Positions 1 to 6,897 of a DNA stretch of 23,467 nucleotides are shown here, piece after piece. Origin of the DNA: a virus; the IMG/VR virus record IMGVR_UViG_3300042923_001280, positions 1 through 23,467 of that record. One strand, 5' to 3'. Position numbers and translations under genes: made by a program. Each line of letters opens with the position of its first letter. Positions within the stretch are counted from its first letter, which is position 1. The notes beneath the pieces are model-generated. The model worked only from the letters and a program-made list of their open reading frames with translations, made no database searches and was not told the origin of the DNA.

Positions 1-2
1 AT

Positions 3-197
3 ATTTTATTTGAAGTAGAATTAAAGGAAAGTAAGCTGAAAAATTTTTTTGGTCAAACTCTCGAAAAGAGAACAACAAGAGCTTTTAAAGAAGTTGTTGA
101 TAGTTTAAACAAATATGCTAATAAACATGCTGGATTATATAAAGCGTATAACGAAACGAAACAAATTTTTACACTTGATGAACATATGAGCCTTTAG
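3..197 (+). CDS. C-terminal part of an unknown protein (5' end outside window)
   Basis: An open frame enters from the left edge and ends at TAG 195-197, encoding 64 residues (ILFEVELKESKL... to ...LDEHMSL). The other two forward frames hit stops within the first 20 bases, which supports this one. The peptide is lysine-rich and probably helical, and I recognise no family. The following gene begins within about 25 bases, so the two are probably co-transcribed. Confidence 0.6.
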   Translation: MLFEVELKESKLKNFFGQTLEKRTTRAFKEVVDSLNKYANKHAGLYKAYNETKQIFTLDEHMSL

Positions 198-220
198 AAG
201 ATGTGGGAGAGTGGTTGATA

Positions 221-991
221 GTGGATAATTATTTAGATAACATAAAGGAAGGTCAACCGCTTGATTCAATTCAAGATGTTTATCAAACACATACTACTAT
301 CATGAAAGATCTTATTGATAGCGATACTTATGATAAAATGATGGTCAGAGTTTGCAAAGACATCATGGAAAATGAAGAAATTCTTGAAAAAATCAAGGGT
401 CTTAAACAAAAACAAAGAATGTTTATTGGCGACATTATATTTATGTGGGCAAGACGAGAATGGGGCAATCATTTTAACAATTCAACATCTCGTTGGTATA
501 GAGCTTGGCCTTCTGGTAGAAATCGTGGGTATGCAAATCGTTCTAACGGTCAAAGTCCTTGGGGCACTTTCTATGACAATTTTGAAAAATCTTTTTCAAA
601 AAGTGTTCTTTGGGAATGCGAATACAAGGTGAAATCCAACTCATATGAGATTAGAGTTAAACAACCTGAAGATAATGAATACAACGTATTAATGAATGAA
701 AACGCTCATTGGAGTAGAAGAGATGTTGAAGCACGTATGATTGTTAAATATGATGAACAAAGTCATATTCTTAAGATTTGTTATATAGAGTATACTGGCG
801 GCAATTGGAAAACGACTTTTAAACCAAAAGTAATGAGGGCGGAACTTTTTAAAGGCGTTAAAAAAATTATGAAGCAAATTGCTGAAGATAAGAATAGTGA
901 ACCTAAAATTGAATGTTCTAAGAGATGTATTAAGGTTTACGAAGAAGCTAAAAGAAGAAAGTATTTAGAAGACCCTAAGCAAGAAGAATGA
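221..991 (+). CDS. Hypothetical phage protein, about 257 aa
   Basis: Soluble protein with no signal peptide or membrane segment. The N-terminal ~80 residues look helical; a Trp/Arg/Asn/Ser-rich stretch follows (RREWGNHF, RWYRAWPSGRNRGY), then a beta-rich half. I do not recognise the family. The start is uncertain. The frame is open from GTG 203, but the only Shine-Dalgarno-like run (GGGAG, 205-209) better fits TTG 215 or GTG 221; GTG 221 gives MDNYLDNIKEG and is used here. It follows the truncated first gene closely and precedes two more unknown genes and mutM on the same strand with no terminator between them, which suggests one operon. Confidence 0.7.
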   Translation: MDNYLDNIKEGQPLDSIQDVYQTHTTIMKDLIDSDTYDKMMVRVCKDIMENEEILEKIKGLKQKQRMFIGDIIFMWARREWGNHFNNSTSRWYRAWPSGRNRGYANRSNGQSPWGTFYDNFEKSFSKSVLWECEYKVKSNSYEIRVKQPEDNEYNVLMNENAHWSRRDVEARMIVKYDEQSHILKICYIEYTGGNWKTTFKPKVMRAELFKGVKKIMKQIAEDKNSEPKIECSKRCIKVYEEAKRRKYLEDPKQEE

Positions 992-1016
992 TTTGCGAGA
1001 TAATAAATTTTAGAGG

Positions 1017-1496
1017 GTGAATGACATAATTTTACCGTATATTGTTTATGATAGTAGATACTATACAAGTTCAACTCCGCATCATTATGGTATTAATAAT
1101 GCGAGTATCCTTGTAGATAAGGACTTGGATAAATACATTAAAGATACTACGATTACTGAAGACAGCGATATAATTGTTAAAAACATCAAAGACTGGATGA
1201 TTCGTTTTGATATAGATTCAATAGGTTTTGATAATTTTTTAGCATTGACTGAATTGATAGAAGAAGATAAGTGGAAGAAAAAATTATATCAAGTTTCAAC
1301 TTTAAATAATAGAAATTGCGTGATATGTTTTGGACAGAGTGGCGATGTTATACTTTGTAGAGTTAATAGTAACGATTATAGACAAACCAATTATCTTTCG
1401 TTATTTGAATTTATGAATAGATTAGAACAAGAAGGTAGTATGAGAATATTTATTGAAATTGAAAAACAAATGCCTACTTTAACGTGGAGGAGTTAA
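1017..1496 (+). CDS. Hypothetical phage protein, up to 159 aa
   Basis: No family recognised; no membrane segment. The frame is open from GTG 1017, but that codon lies inside the only ribosome binding site (AGAGGGTGA, 1012-1020). No ATG, GTG or TTG occurs in frame at a usable distance. The codons at normal spacing are ATA 1026 and ATT 1029, so a non-canonical start is possible (see findings). The ATG at 1021 is out of frame. The stop overlaps the ribosome binding site of the next gene (GGAGGAG, from 1486), so the two are probably translationally coupled. Confidence 0.65.
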   Translation: MNDIILPYIVYDSRYYTSSTPHHYGINNASILVDKDLDKYIKDTTITEDSDIIVKNIKDWMIRFDIDSIGFDNFLALTELIEEDKWKKKLYQVSTLNNRNCVICFGQSGDVILCRVNSNDYRQTNYLSLFEFMNRLEQEGSMRIFIEIEKQMPTLTWRS

Positions 1497-1501
1497 TAAA
1501 C

Positions 1502-1813
1502 ATGAGCAAATATGAACTTGTTAAAAAACCAATTTCCAATAGAAATCAATTTAAGGTAACTATTGTAGCAGATTCAAATGATGCTGATTACATTACAGAA
1601 ATTAACACGTACTCAAAAGATTCATTTGAAAGATATGTGTTGGATGGACTTATTGATTTGAAAAATAATTTTAGTGACGACAATCAATTAGAAAAGTATA
1701 GAGGTAGCGCAGAAGTTCCGTATAGCGAACATGGTCGTTGCCACTCATTAGAATCTATTAGTATTGAGTATACTGATGAAGATGGAACAGTATGGGACGT
1801 TAATTTAAAATAG
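1502..1813 (+). CDS. Hypothetical phage protein, 103 aa
   Basis: Starts at ATG 1502, nine bases after GGAGGAG; an in-frame GTG at 1484 lies upstream of that site and is rejected. The product is small, acidic and soluble, beginning MSKYELVKKPIS, with alternating beta-like (FKVTIVADS, SISIEYTDEDG) and helical parts. No known family recognised. The stop TAG (1811-1813) runs directly into the ribosome binding site of mutM, so the two genes are tightly coupled. Confidence 0.75.
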   Translation: MSKYELVKKPISNRNQFKVTIVADSNDADYITEINTYSKDSFERYVLDGLIDLKNNFSDDNQLEKYRGSAEVPYSEHGRCHSLESISIEYTDEDGTVWDVNLK

Positions 1814-1829
1814 AAAGGTGTTGTTTAAA

Positions 1830-2717
1830 CTGCCCGAATTACCAGAAGCCGAAAATGTTCGAATGTCTTTAGAAAAGAAGATTATTGGAAAAACAATTGT
1901 TAATGCTCAAGTTTTTGCAGAAAAAATTTCAGACAAAGCATTGAAAAAAATGCTAAGAAGACAAGATATGAACCAATTCATTAATAACGTAGTTGGTTGC
2001 AAGTTCTTAACTGCAGAACGTAGAGCAAAGTTTCTCATGACAAAAGTTGAGAAAAATGATCAGCGTTTTTACATTGTGGTGCATTTAGCAATGGCTGGTA
2101 AATGGTTAGCTGCAAATAAACTTGAAGACTTATCTGAGCAAAATCAAAAACACAACATAGTTCAGTTCACTTTAGATGATGGTTCCTATTTGGTTTACAG
2201 TGACCATCGAAGATTTGGAGCTATTAGTATTCATACAGAGGCAGAATATCTTCAAATGGACTCTATCCACGGTCTTGGCCCAGAACCTTTTTGGGATAAG
2301 GCTGATGAAACTTTCTTGGAGAATATTCGCAAAAAGAAGTTTGAAGGTAAAGCAGTAAAGGGCGAAATAATGAACCAAGGAGTTGTGGCAGGTATTGGCA
2401 ATATTTATGCTTGCGAAGCCATCCACGTTCTTGGTATCCACCCAGAAGAAAAAGTTAAAGATTTAACTGATAACGAGCTAAAAGACATTTTTCATGTAGC
2501 AAAAGAAACAATGGCCTTTAGTATTACGGTTGGTGGCTCTTCTGTCAATGACTATGTTAACGGTGATGGTATGACGGGAAGCTTCCAAAATTACTTAAAA
2601 GTGTATGATCAAAAAACATGCGAATGCGGAGAAGAGATACAACGGATAGATGTTGCAGGCCGAACAACTCATTTTTGTCCAAGTTGTCAGAAGTTAAAAA
2701 AAGACAAACCATTCTAA
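1830..2717 (+). CDS. mutM: Formamidopyrimidine-DNA glycosylase (Fpg/MutM), apparent CTG start
   Basis: Base-excision repair enzyme that removes oxidised purines (8-oxoguanine, FaPy) and nicks at the abasic site. The start is placed at CTG 1830, giving MPELPEAENVR: the family uses Pro2 as Schiff-base nucleophile with Glu3, and AAAGGTG (1814-1820) lies nine bases upstream. In-frame GTG 1818 or TTG 1821 would bury that proline at residue 6 or 5. Other family marks are Lys67 (RRAKFL), AMAGKW, DHRRFGAI, GIGNIYACEAIHVLGIHP, NGDGMTGSFQ, and a C-terminal zinc finger with Cys264, 266, 283 and 286 plus GRTTHFCPSCQ. One oddity is that the first cysteine pair is CxC rather than the usual CxxC. Length (295 aa) is slightly above typical. 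A terminator follows. It probably repairs phage DNA during infection. Confidence 0.93.
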   Translation: MPELPEAENVRMSLEKKIIGKTIVNAQVFAEKISDKALKKMLRRQDMNQFINNVVGCKFLTAERRAKFLMTKVEKNDQRFYIVVHLAMAGKWLAANKLEDLSEQNQKHNIVQFTLDDGSYLVYSDHRRFGAISIHTEAEYLQMDSIHGLGPEPFWDKADETFLENIRKKKFEGKAVKGEIMNQGVVAGIGNIYACEAIHVLGIHPEEKVKDLTDNELKDIFHVAKETMAFSITVGGSSVNDYVNGDGMTGSFQNYLKVYDQKTCECGEEIQRIDVAGRTTHFCPSCQKLKKDKPF

Positions 2718-2747
2718 AATGATCTTTAAAGTAACATAGTTATACTC

Positions 2748-2779
2748 AAAAACCAGAGATATTTTTCTCTGGTTTTTTT
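2748..2779 (+). terminator. Rho-independent terminator after mutM
   Basis: Inverted repeat AAACCAGAGA / TCTCTGGTTT with a short T-rich loop and a run of seven T. It ends the transcription unit of mutM and the small genes before it. Confidence 0.9.
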
Positions 2780-2806
2780 ATTTTTAAAAAGAGACGATAA
2801 TTTACT

Positions 2807-2812
2807 TATAAT
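2807..2812 (+). promoter_or_regulatory. Probable -10 box for the kinase-methyltransferase unit
   Basis: TATAAT just after the mutM terminator and 33 bases before the next start codon. No good -35 hexamer is visible 16-18 bases upstream, so this is tentative and rests mainly on context. Confidence 0.45.
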
Positions 2813-2845
2813 AAACTTTATCACTAATTAAGGGGATTGAAATAG

Positions 2846-3406
2846 ATGAGTAAAGCTATAACCATCTCGATCGTTGGCGCTCCACATTCAGGTAAGTCGA
2901 CTCTAGCGTCACAAATAAATAGTATTCTTAAGACAAGAGATTTGAATTCAATTTATGTTGGAGAATATGTTGAAGAGTATGTTGCTAAATATGGAGTTCC
3001 TACAAGTATGGAACAACAACAAATTATTTACAGAGAGCAATTTGAAAAGGAAAGAATGTTTTCTGAAATAAAAGATTTTGTAATTTGTGATACTGCGAGT
3101 TGGCTATCTTATATTTATAGTAGACAATATTTTACAAGTCCGCTAGATAAACAGCAAATAAAAGCATTGAACGCTTTACAATATGATGTTTTGAGTAATA
3201 TTGACTATTGGACTCACACTATTTATGTGCCAATTTTAGATGGCTACAAGGATGATGGTATTCGTCATAATAGTGAAACTGATGCTAGAGTACTTGACAA
3301 GATGATTAAGGGCTTTTTGGATTTAGAAAGAGTTCCTTATGTTGATTTGTCTGATGTTAGCTTGGACAGCCGTATTGAAAAAGTAATTGAAACTATTCTA
3401 AAATGA
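2846..3406 (+). CDS. P-loop ATPase/kinase, NadR-like AAA_28 type
   Basis: Walker A GAPHSGKS at residues 11-18 directly follows the first beta strand, as in small-molecule kinases. The following EYVEEYV resembles the EYAREY element of NadR ribosylnicotinamide kinase-like proteins, and DTASWLSYIY is a plausible Walker B region. At 186 residues it is a single-domain kinase without the nucleotidyltransferase half of full-length NadR. Substrate cannot be read from sequence. Nucleotide or NAD salvage is the default guess; a kinase acting on a modified base in DNA is a speculative alternative given the neighbouring methyltransferase. Ribosome binding site AAGGGGA. It forms a two-gene unit with the next gene, 16 bases on. 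Confidence 0.8.
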   Translation: MSKAITISIVGAPHSGKSTLASQINSILKTRDLNSIYVGEYVEEYVAKYGVPTSMEQQQIIYREQFEKERMFSEIKDFVICDTASWLSYIYSRQYFTSPLDKQQIKALNALQYDVLSNIDYWTHTIYVPILDGYKDDGIRHNSETDARVLDKMIKGFLDLERVPYVDLSDVSLDSRIEKVIETILK

Positions 3407-3422
3407 GATTGGAGAAATTTAA

Positions 3423-4499
3423 ATGCAATATGATAAAAAAGGTAAGAAAGCAACGACAGCAAAACTACTTGATAAGGTGAACTATTCAGTAAAGGAAAAA
3501 TATGGCTTTAATCCGACTTCAGTAATTCAGCCAGTCATCTCTGATGAGTTGAAAAACTACGTTAAAGATTTAGCTGGTGAAGAAGTTGCAATTGATGAAA
3601 TTGAAGAAGTAATGGCAGATTTAATTCAAGAGACAGTACAACGAATTGATGATAAAGTTGGTCGTATTCCTAAGTCTGTTGAAAATTTTTCTATTGGTAG
3701 TGAATACCGCAATTATATCGATGATGATTCTATTGCAAAGAGAGTAGTACCAAATGATGGTATCGCTAAAGCTAGAGGCGGCGGATTTGCTGCAAAATAC
3801 AATTATAGCACATTTAATCCAGCATTAGCTGATTTCTTGTTGATGCAATATTTCACTCCAGATAGTACGATTTTTGATCCATTTTCTGGTAGAGCTACTC
3901 GTGGATTGTTAGCAAATAAGAACAAAATTAATTATCATGGTTGGGATGTAAGTTCTCTTACGTTGAAAATCAATGAAAATAAAATTGAAGAATTAAACGA
4001 AGAATTACACCCGTTGTTTCAACCAGATTACGAAGTTAAATATACGCTTGGTGATGGTACTAAATTGGATGGCGTATTACCAGAAACCTATGATGGTTGC
4101 TTAACTTGTCCTCCATATTTCAATATTGAGAAGTATGAAAGTAACGATGGTCAATTAAGTGATTATAAGAAGTATTCAGAGTTCTTGAGTCATTATCGTC
4201 TTGGATTTAAGAGGTATGCTGAAGTTATTAAACCAACAACTAGTATTGACGATTTTCATCCCTTGGTGATTGTAACTGGCAACTTTCGTATCAATAATCA
4301 ATTGATTGACTTCACTGGAGACACTCGTCAAGCAGCTAAAGAAGCTGGCTTTGAACTTTATGATGAAATTCAACATCAAAACAATTCACCATTTGCTTAT
4401 TTGCGTTCTCGTCAAAATGAAGCAAGAAAAATGGTTTGTAAGACTCATGAAACTGTGAGTGTGTTTATCAAGAAGGGCGAAGGAATCAAAAAGATTTAA
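3423..4499 (+). CDS. Amino-type (N6-adenine or N4-cytosine) DNA methyltransferase
   Basis: SAM-dependent methyltransferase of 358 aa. Motif I is FDPFSGRATRG at residues 151-161 and the catalytic motif IV is CPPY at 229-232 (TCPPYFNIEKY). Motif I precedes motif IV. The family form is (D/N/S)PP(Y/F/W); Cys in the first position is unusual but is, to my knowledge, seen in phage modification enzymes of this type. The ~120 N-terminal residues are extra, partly helical and acidic, and may recognise DNA. There is no restriction-enzyme neighbour, so it is an orphan, likely protecting phage DNA. Whether N6-A or N4-C is made cannot be told. A terminator follows at once. Confidence 0.82.
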   Translation: MQYDKKGKKATTAKLLDKVNYSVKEKYGFNPTSVIQPVISDELKNYVKDLAGEEVAIDEIEEVMADLIQETVQRIDDKVGRIPKSVENFSIGSEYRNYIDDDSIAKRVVPNDGIAKARGGGFAAKYNYSTFNPALADFLLMQYFTPDSTIFDPFSGRATRGLLANKNKINYHGWDVSSLTLKINENKIEELNEELHPLFQPDYEVKYTLGDGTKLDGVLPETYDGCLTCPPYFNIEKYESNDGQLSDYKKYSEFLSHYRLGFKRYAEVIKPTTSIDDFHPLVIVTGNFRINNQLIDFTGDTRQAAKEAGFELYDEIQHQNNSPFAYLRSRQNEARKMVCKTHETVSVFIKKGEGIKKI

Positions 4500-4506
4500 T
4501 GATAAG

Positions 4507-4531
4507 ACGCCTCAGAGATGAGGCGTTTTTT
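4507..4531 (+). terminator. Rho-independent terminator after the methyltransferase
   Basis: Perfect 8-bp stem ACGCCTCA / TGAGGCGT with a GAGA loop, then six T. Confidence 0.93.
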
Positions 4532-4668
4532 AATAAATTAAAATCGTTGATTAAATGGATTGAAAAATTGGAGGATTCCTATAATAAAGAATAATCATTT
4601 AGGATTCCAGGGTGACCCAGAATGAATTTCAAGATAATAATAATATATATTATAAGGTGGAAAAAAGG

Positions 4669-4875
4669 ATGAACAGAAAGGATTTTTTAACTTTAATAGC
4701 ATTGATAGATTCATTGAATAAACTTGGTTGTGACTTTAAAGACATCATGACAAAAGAACAAGCTGATAAGTTTTTAAAAATTCATGAAACTAAATTTATC
4801 GAACTAAAAGATAAGGAAAAATTAATTGAAGAGTTGAAAAAGACATTGCAACATAGATTGAAAAATCTTAAATAA
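4669..4875 (+). CDS. Small hypothetical helical protein, 68 aa
   Basis: Start chosen at ATG 4669 because AAGGTGG (4655-4661) sits just upstream. The frame extends back to GTG 4612, but that would add an Asn-rich leader over an AT-rich, promoter-like stretch. The product is lysine-rich and predicted helical (FLTLIALIDSL..., EKLIEELKKTLQHRLKNLK), possibly coiled-coil at the C-terminus. No family recognised. The region between the preceding terminator and this gene (4532-4668) has no other gene; it has a -10-like TATAAT (4581-4586) and two copies of GGATTCC but no convincing complete promoter. Confidence 0.6.
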   Translation: MNRKDFLTLIALIDSLNKLGCDFKDIMTKEQADKFLKIHETKFIELKDKEKLIEELKKTLQHRLKNLK

Positions 4876-4879
4876 GAAA

Positions 4880-4962
4880 TGTTCCCTTCTTTCCTGAGTA
4901 ATAAAACACTCTTACCGATATATATAGTAAATAACTGAGAACACTTAAGAAGGAGGGGAACA
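4880..4962 (+). promoter_or_regulatory. Predicted RBS-sequestering hairpin ahead of the WYL gene
   Basis: Bases 4880-4893 (TGTTCCCTTCTTTC) can pair without a gap with 4949-4962 (GAAGGAGGGGAACA): 14 bp with two G-U wobbles around a 55-nt loop. The 3' arm is the whole Shine-Dalgarno sequence of the gene starting at TTG 4965. Pairing would block initiation, so this is a candidate translational switch. The loop is AT-rich with GATATATATAG, which could also hold a promoter that yields mRNA lacking the 5' arm. Confidence 0.6.
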
Positions 4963-4964
4963 GA

Positions 4965-5630
4965 TTGAAACGTCTACGTAAGAAGCTAGCAACATTAGTT
5001 CAAAGAGATTTTAGAAAGAGAAGAACTAATAGACGTTTGCTATTTGCTGAGTGGGTTCCCGCCGATATAAATGATCCTAATATTATTCAATATGTAACTG
5101 ACGTAATGTCTTCTGGTGGTAATGTTCAAATTGAGTACAATGGTGAATGGAAGACAATTGCTCCTTATGGATGGAATTCATCAAAGGAAGGTAATGTATT
5201 GCTAATGTGTTATAAGGATACGGGTGAAGTGCGAAGTTATCGTTTAGATAGAATCACAAATGTACAATTTGATTCTGACACAATGGATACTTCAATGTTT
5301 GCACCTGGAGGGGAAGAGGATGGCAGTGCTGATAGTGAAGAAATAATGGTTGATGGGTTGGAAGTTCCAACATTGCCAGAAGAACAACAATTTGGCGAAG
5401 ATCAAGGACCTAAAGCTCCCGAATCTCCATTTGAAACCGCTATTGAAACGTTAGAAGACGCATCTGATGAACCACAAACAATGGAACCAGAACCGCAGCA
5501 AGATTTAAATCAAGATATTAATGAGATTAAAGATCAAAATGAAATTGAAGATCAAAATGAAGTTGGGGATGCAAATGTGTTTGTCCCAGAAGAAATAGAA
5601 GAAGAAAATAAACAACCAGTTTCTGTCTAA
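4965..5630 (+). CDS. WYL-domain-like protein with basic N-terminus and acidic tail
   Basis: Starts at TTG 4965, eight bases after AAGGAGG. Residues 1-29 are strongly basic (KRLRKK, RDFRKRRTNRR). Residues about 50-102 resemble a WYL domain: NVQIEYNGEWKTIAPYGW, then VLLMCYKDTGEVRSYRLDRI, which matches the family ending R-x-[FY]-R-L-D-R-I. From about residue 108 to 221 the protein is Glu/Asp/Gln/Pro-rich and probably disordered, with short repeats (INEIKDQNEIEDQNEVGD). WYL domains bind nucleic-acid or nucleotide ligands in transcription regulators and defence proteins, but no helix-turn-helix is visible here. It could be a small nucleic-acid-binding regulator; the acidic tail may balance the basic head or mimic DNA. 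Function is inferred only. Confidence 0.7.
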   Translation: MKRLRKKLATLVQRDFRKRRTNRRLLFAEWVPADINDPNIIQYVTDVMSSGGNVQIEYNGEWKTIAPYGWNSSKEGNVLLMCYKDTGEVRSYRLDRITNVQFDSDTMDTSMFAPGGEEDGSADSEEIMVDGLEVPTLPEEQQFGEDQGPKAPESPFETAIETLEDASDEPQTMEPEPQQDLNQDINEIKDQNEIEDQNEVGDANVFVPEEIEEENKQPVSV

Positions 5631-5692
5631 TAATTTAAAACCATTTGTGGAAGGGATGAGATAAAAATAAGAACAACGTGAGGTATTTGGTT

Positions 5693-6097
5693 ATGAAGAT
5701 ATTAGCTCTTGATCCTGGCACAAAAAAGATAGGCTATATCGTGATGGATGGTAGTGAAGTAATTGCTAAGGGTATAATCTTATACAAGGATTTCAAATAC
5801 GAGCTTAACACTATTTTAATGTTTTTTACTATAGATTTATGCATAATAGAAAAAGGTGGAGTACCACAGGTTGAGAGTAAAATTAAAAGAATGTTAAGCT
5901 CAAAAAGTGTTAAATATATTGAATATGAAAGTGCTAAAATTAGAGAAGACTTGGGACTTTTCGAAATTGGTATTGACAATCAAAATAAAAGAAGCATTAT
6001 TAAGAAGAGCTTAGGTTTTAAAGAATACAATAGAGATGTTATGGATGCCGCTCTATTGATTGTTTATTATTATGAGCAACAAAAGAAGGGTGAATAA
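5693..6097 (+). CDS. RuvC-like Holliday junction resolvase
   Basis: RNase H-fold endonuclease of 134 aa. Acidic metal-binding residues are Asp7 (ILALDPGTKKIGY), Glu53 (LCIIEKGG), Asp115 and Asp118 (RDVMDAALL), in the order and spacing of RuvC and the related phage resolvases. Such enzymes cut four-way junctions in recombining or concatemeric phage DNA before packaging. The start is ATG 5693, nine bases after GAGG; an in-frame GTG at 5678 is upstream of that site. Its stop lies one base before the next ATG, so the two are co-translated. It lies downstream of the WYL gene with no terminator between. Confidence 0.88.
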   Translation: MKILALDPGTKKIGYIVMDGSEVIAKGIILYKDFKYELNTILMFFTIDLCIIEKGGVPQVESKIKRMLSSKSVKYIEYESAKIREDLGLFEIGIDNQNKRSIIKKSLGFKEYNRDVMDAALLIVYYYEQQKKGE

Positions 6098-6098
6098 T

Positions 6099-6305
6099 AT
6101 GAGTGAAAAAAAAGGTTATGGCAGAGGTTACAATTTAAACAGTGCACCAAATGAGGGTGTTAAGGATAATGCTCCAGATTGGATGGATGATTTATTCACT
6201 AAACTTTCTAATCCACGAACTCAAAAGAAAAAAGAACACCCATTTGCTGGTATTGACGATCCTATCTTAAATCCTCAGAGAATAGGTTTAGAAGATAAAA
6301 AATAA
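6099..6305 (+). CDS. Small hypothetical protein, 68 aa
   Basis: Starts at ATG 6099 with AGAAGGGTGA inside the end of the resolvase gene. The product (MSEKKGYGRGYNLNSAPN...) is polar and probably mostly disordered, with a short amphipathic segment DWMDDLFTKLS and the sequence HPFAGIDDPILNP near the end. It may be an accessory or adaptor to the resolvase. No family recognised. Confidence 0.7.
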   Translation: MSEKKGYGRGYNLNSAPNEGVKDNAPDWMDDLFTKLSNPRTQKKKEHPFAGIDDPILNPQRIGLEDKK

Positions 6306-6330
6306 TAAATTAAAAAAAATGAGGAATATG

Positions 6331-6358
6331 TTTAACAGTTGGATAATATGTTTATAAT
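6331..6358 (+). promoter_or_regulatory. Candidate promoter just ahead of a terminator
   Basis: TTTAAC (6331-6336), 16-bp spacer, TATAAT (6353-6358). Initiation about 7 bases downstream would run straight into the hairpin at 6377-6405, giving an RNA of only about 40 nt. It may be fortuitous in AT-rich DNA. Confidence 0.4.
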
Positions 6359-6376
6359 ATAATAACAAGATAAATT

Positions 6377-6405
6377 ATGGAGAACTTAATATGCTCTCCA
6401 TTTTT
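6377..6405 (+). terminator. Terminator closing the resolvase operon
   Basis: Stem ATGGAGA / TCTCCAT, 11-nt loop, then five T. Confidence 0.75.
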
Positions 6406-6417
6406 ATTTAAAATTAG

Positions 6418-6446
6418 TTTACATAAATTTAAATATGTGTTATAAT
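6418..6446 (+). promoter_or_regulatory. Sigma-A type promoter
   Basis: TTTACA (6418-6423), exactly 17 bp, TATAAT (6441-6446), with TGT before the -10 as in extended -10 promoters. It drives the 94-aa gene at 6512. Confidence 0.8.
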
Positions 6447-6511
6447 ATAACTATAAATTAGAAAATTATAGTGGTGGAGCATACAAAAAAACTTAGGGGG
6501 TGGGAAGAAGT

Positions 6512-6796
6512 ATGGAAAAAACAATACAAGAACAAATGGCGGAGGAATTAGTAGAAAAAGCACATAATCTTCCAGAACAACTAAAAAAAGCTTTAACAAA
6601 ACGTTCAATTCAGGATGCTAAAAATTTACTCTTATCTGACGAAGAATTTACACTAGAAAAACTGGCTTTTACAATATACAGGGCTTACGTATTGGGTGCA
6701 GCATTATATGCCGGTGATAAACAAATTGATAATAATCATGATAATGATGATAATGATGATAATGATGATTTTGAAAAAAAAGTGATAAGTGTATAA
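6512..6796 (+). CDS. Small acidic protein with Asp/Asn repeat tail, 94 aa
   Basis: ATG 6512 lies at good distance after AGGGGGTGGGAAGAA; an ATG-less extension back to GTG 6500 overlaps that site. The first ~65 residues are helical (MEKTIQEQMAEELVEKAHNL..., AKNLLLSDEEFTLEKLAFTIYRAYVLGAALYAG). Residues about 72-90 are almost only Asp and Asn, encoded by tandem GATAATGAT units. It has its own strong promoter and terminator and so forms a one-gene unit. Function unknown; the charged tail suggests a DNA-mimic or an inhibitor of host protein, which is inference. Confidence 0.75.
   Translation: MEKTIQEQMAEELVEKAHNLPEQLKKALTKRSIQDAKNLLLSDEEFTLEKLAFTIYRAYVLGAALYAGDKQIDNNHDNDDNDDNDDFEKKVISV
6730..6769 (+). 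repeat. Tandem 9-bp repeat (GATAATGAT-type) within the coding region
   Basis: About four imperfect copies of a 9-bp unit made of GAT and AAT codons encode the Asp/Asn tail of the 94-aa protein. Copy number could vary by slippage without breaking the frame. Confidence 0.75.
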
Positions 6797-6802
6797 TAAA
6801 AT

Positions 6803-6835
6803 AAAAAAAGGTCCTTAAAAAAGGACCTTTTTTAT
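6803..6835 (+). terminator. Rho-independent terminator
   Basis: Stem AAGGTCCTT / AAGGACCTT flanked by A and T runs, loop AAAA; effective in both directions. Confidence 0.93.
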
Positions 6836-6841
6836 TTGTTA

Positions 6842-6870
6842 TTTACAAAATTCATTATATTTGATATAAT
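6842..6870 (+). promoter_or_regulatory. Sigma-A type extended -10 promoter
   Basis: TTTACA (6842-6847), 17 bp ending TTTGA, TATAAT (6865-6870), then an alternating TA tract and AAAAGGAGG. It belongs to the promoter set described in findings. Confidence 0.85.
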
Positions 6871-6897
6871 AAATATATATATAAAAGGAGGAAAATG

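Noticed and set aside
4573-4609. Direct repeats GGATTCC as attachment site.
   Set aside because: Only 7 bp, no integrase nearby, and the gene content is that of a lytic phage.
4612-4668. N-terminal extension of the 68-aa gene from GTG 4612.
   Set aside because: The extension is Asn-rich over AT-rich DNA and the good ribosome binding site is at 4655, downstream of it.
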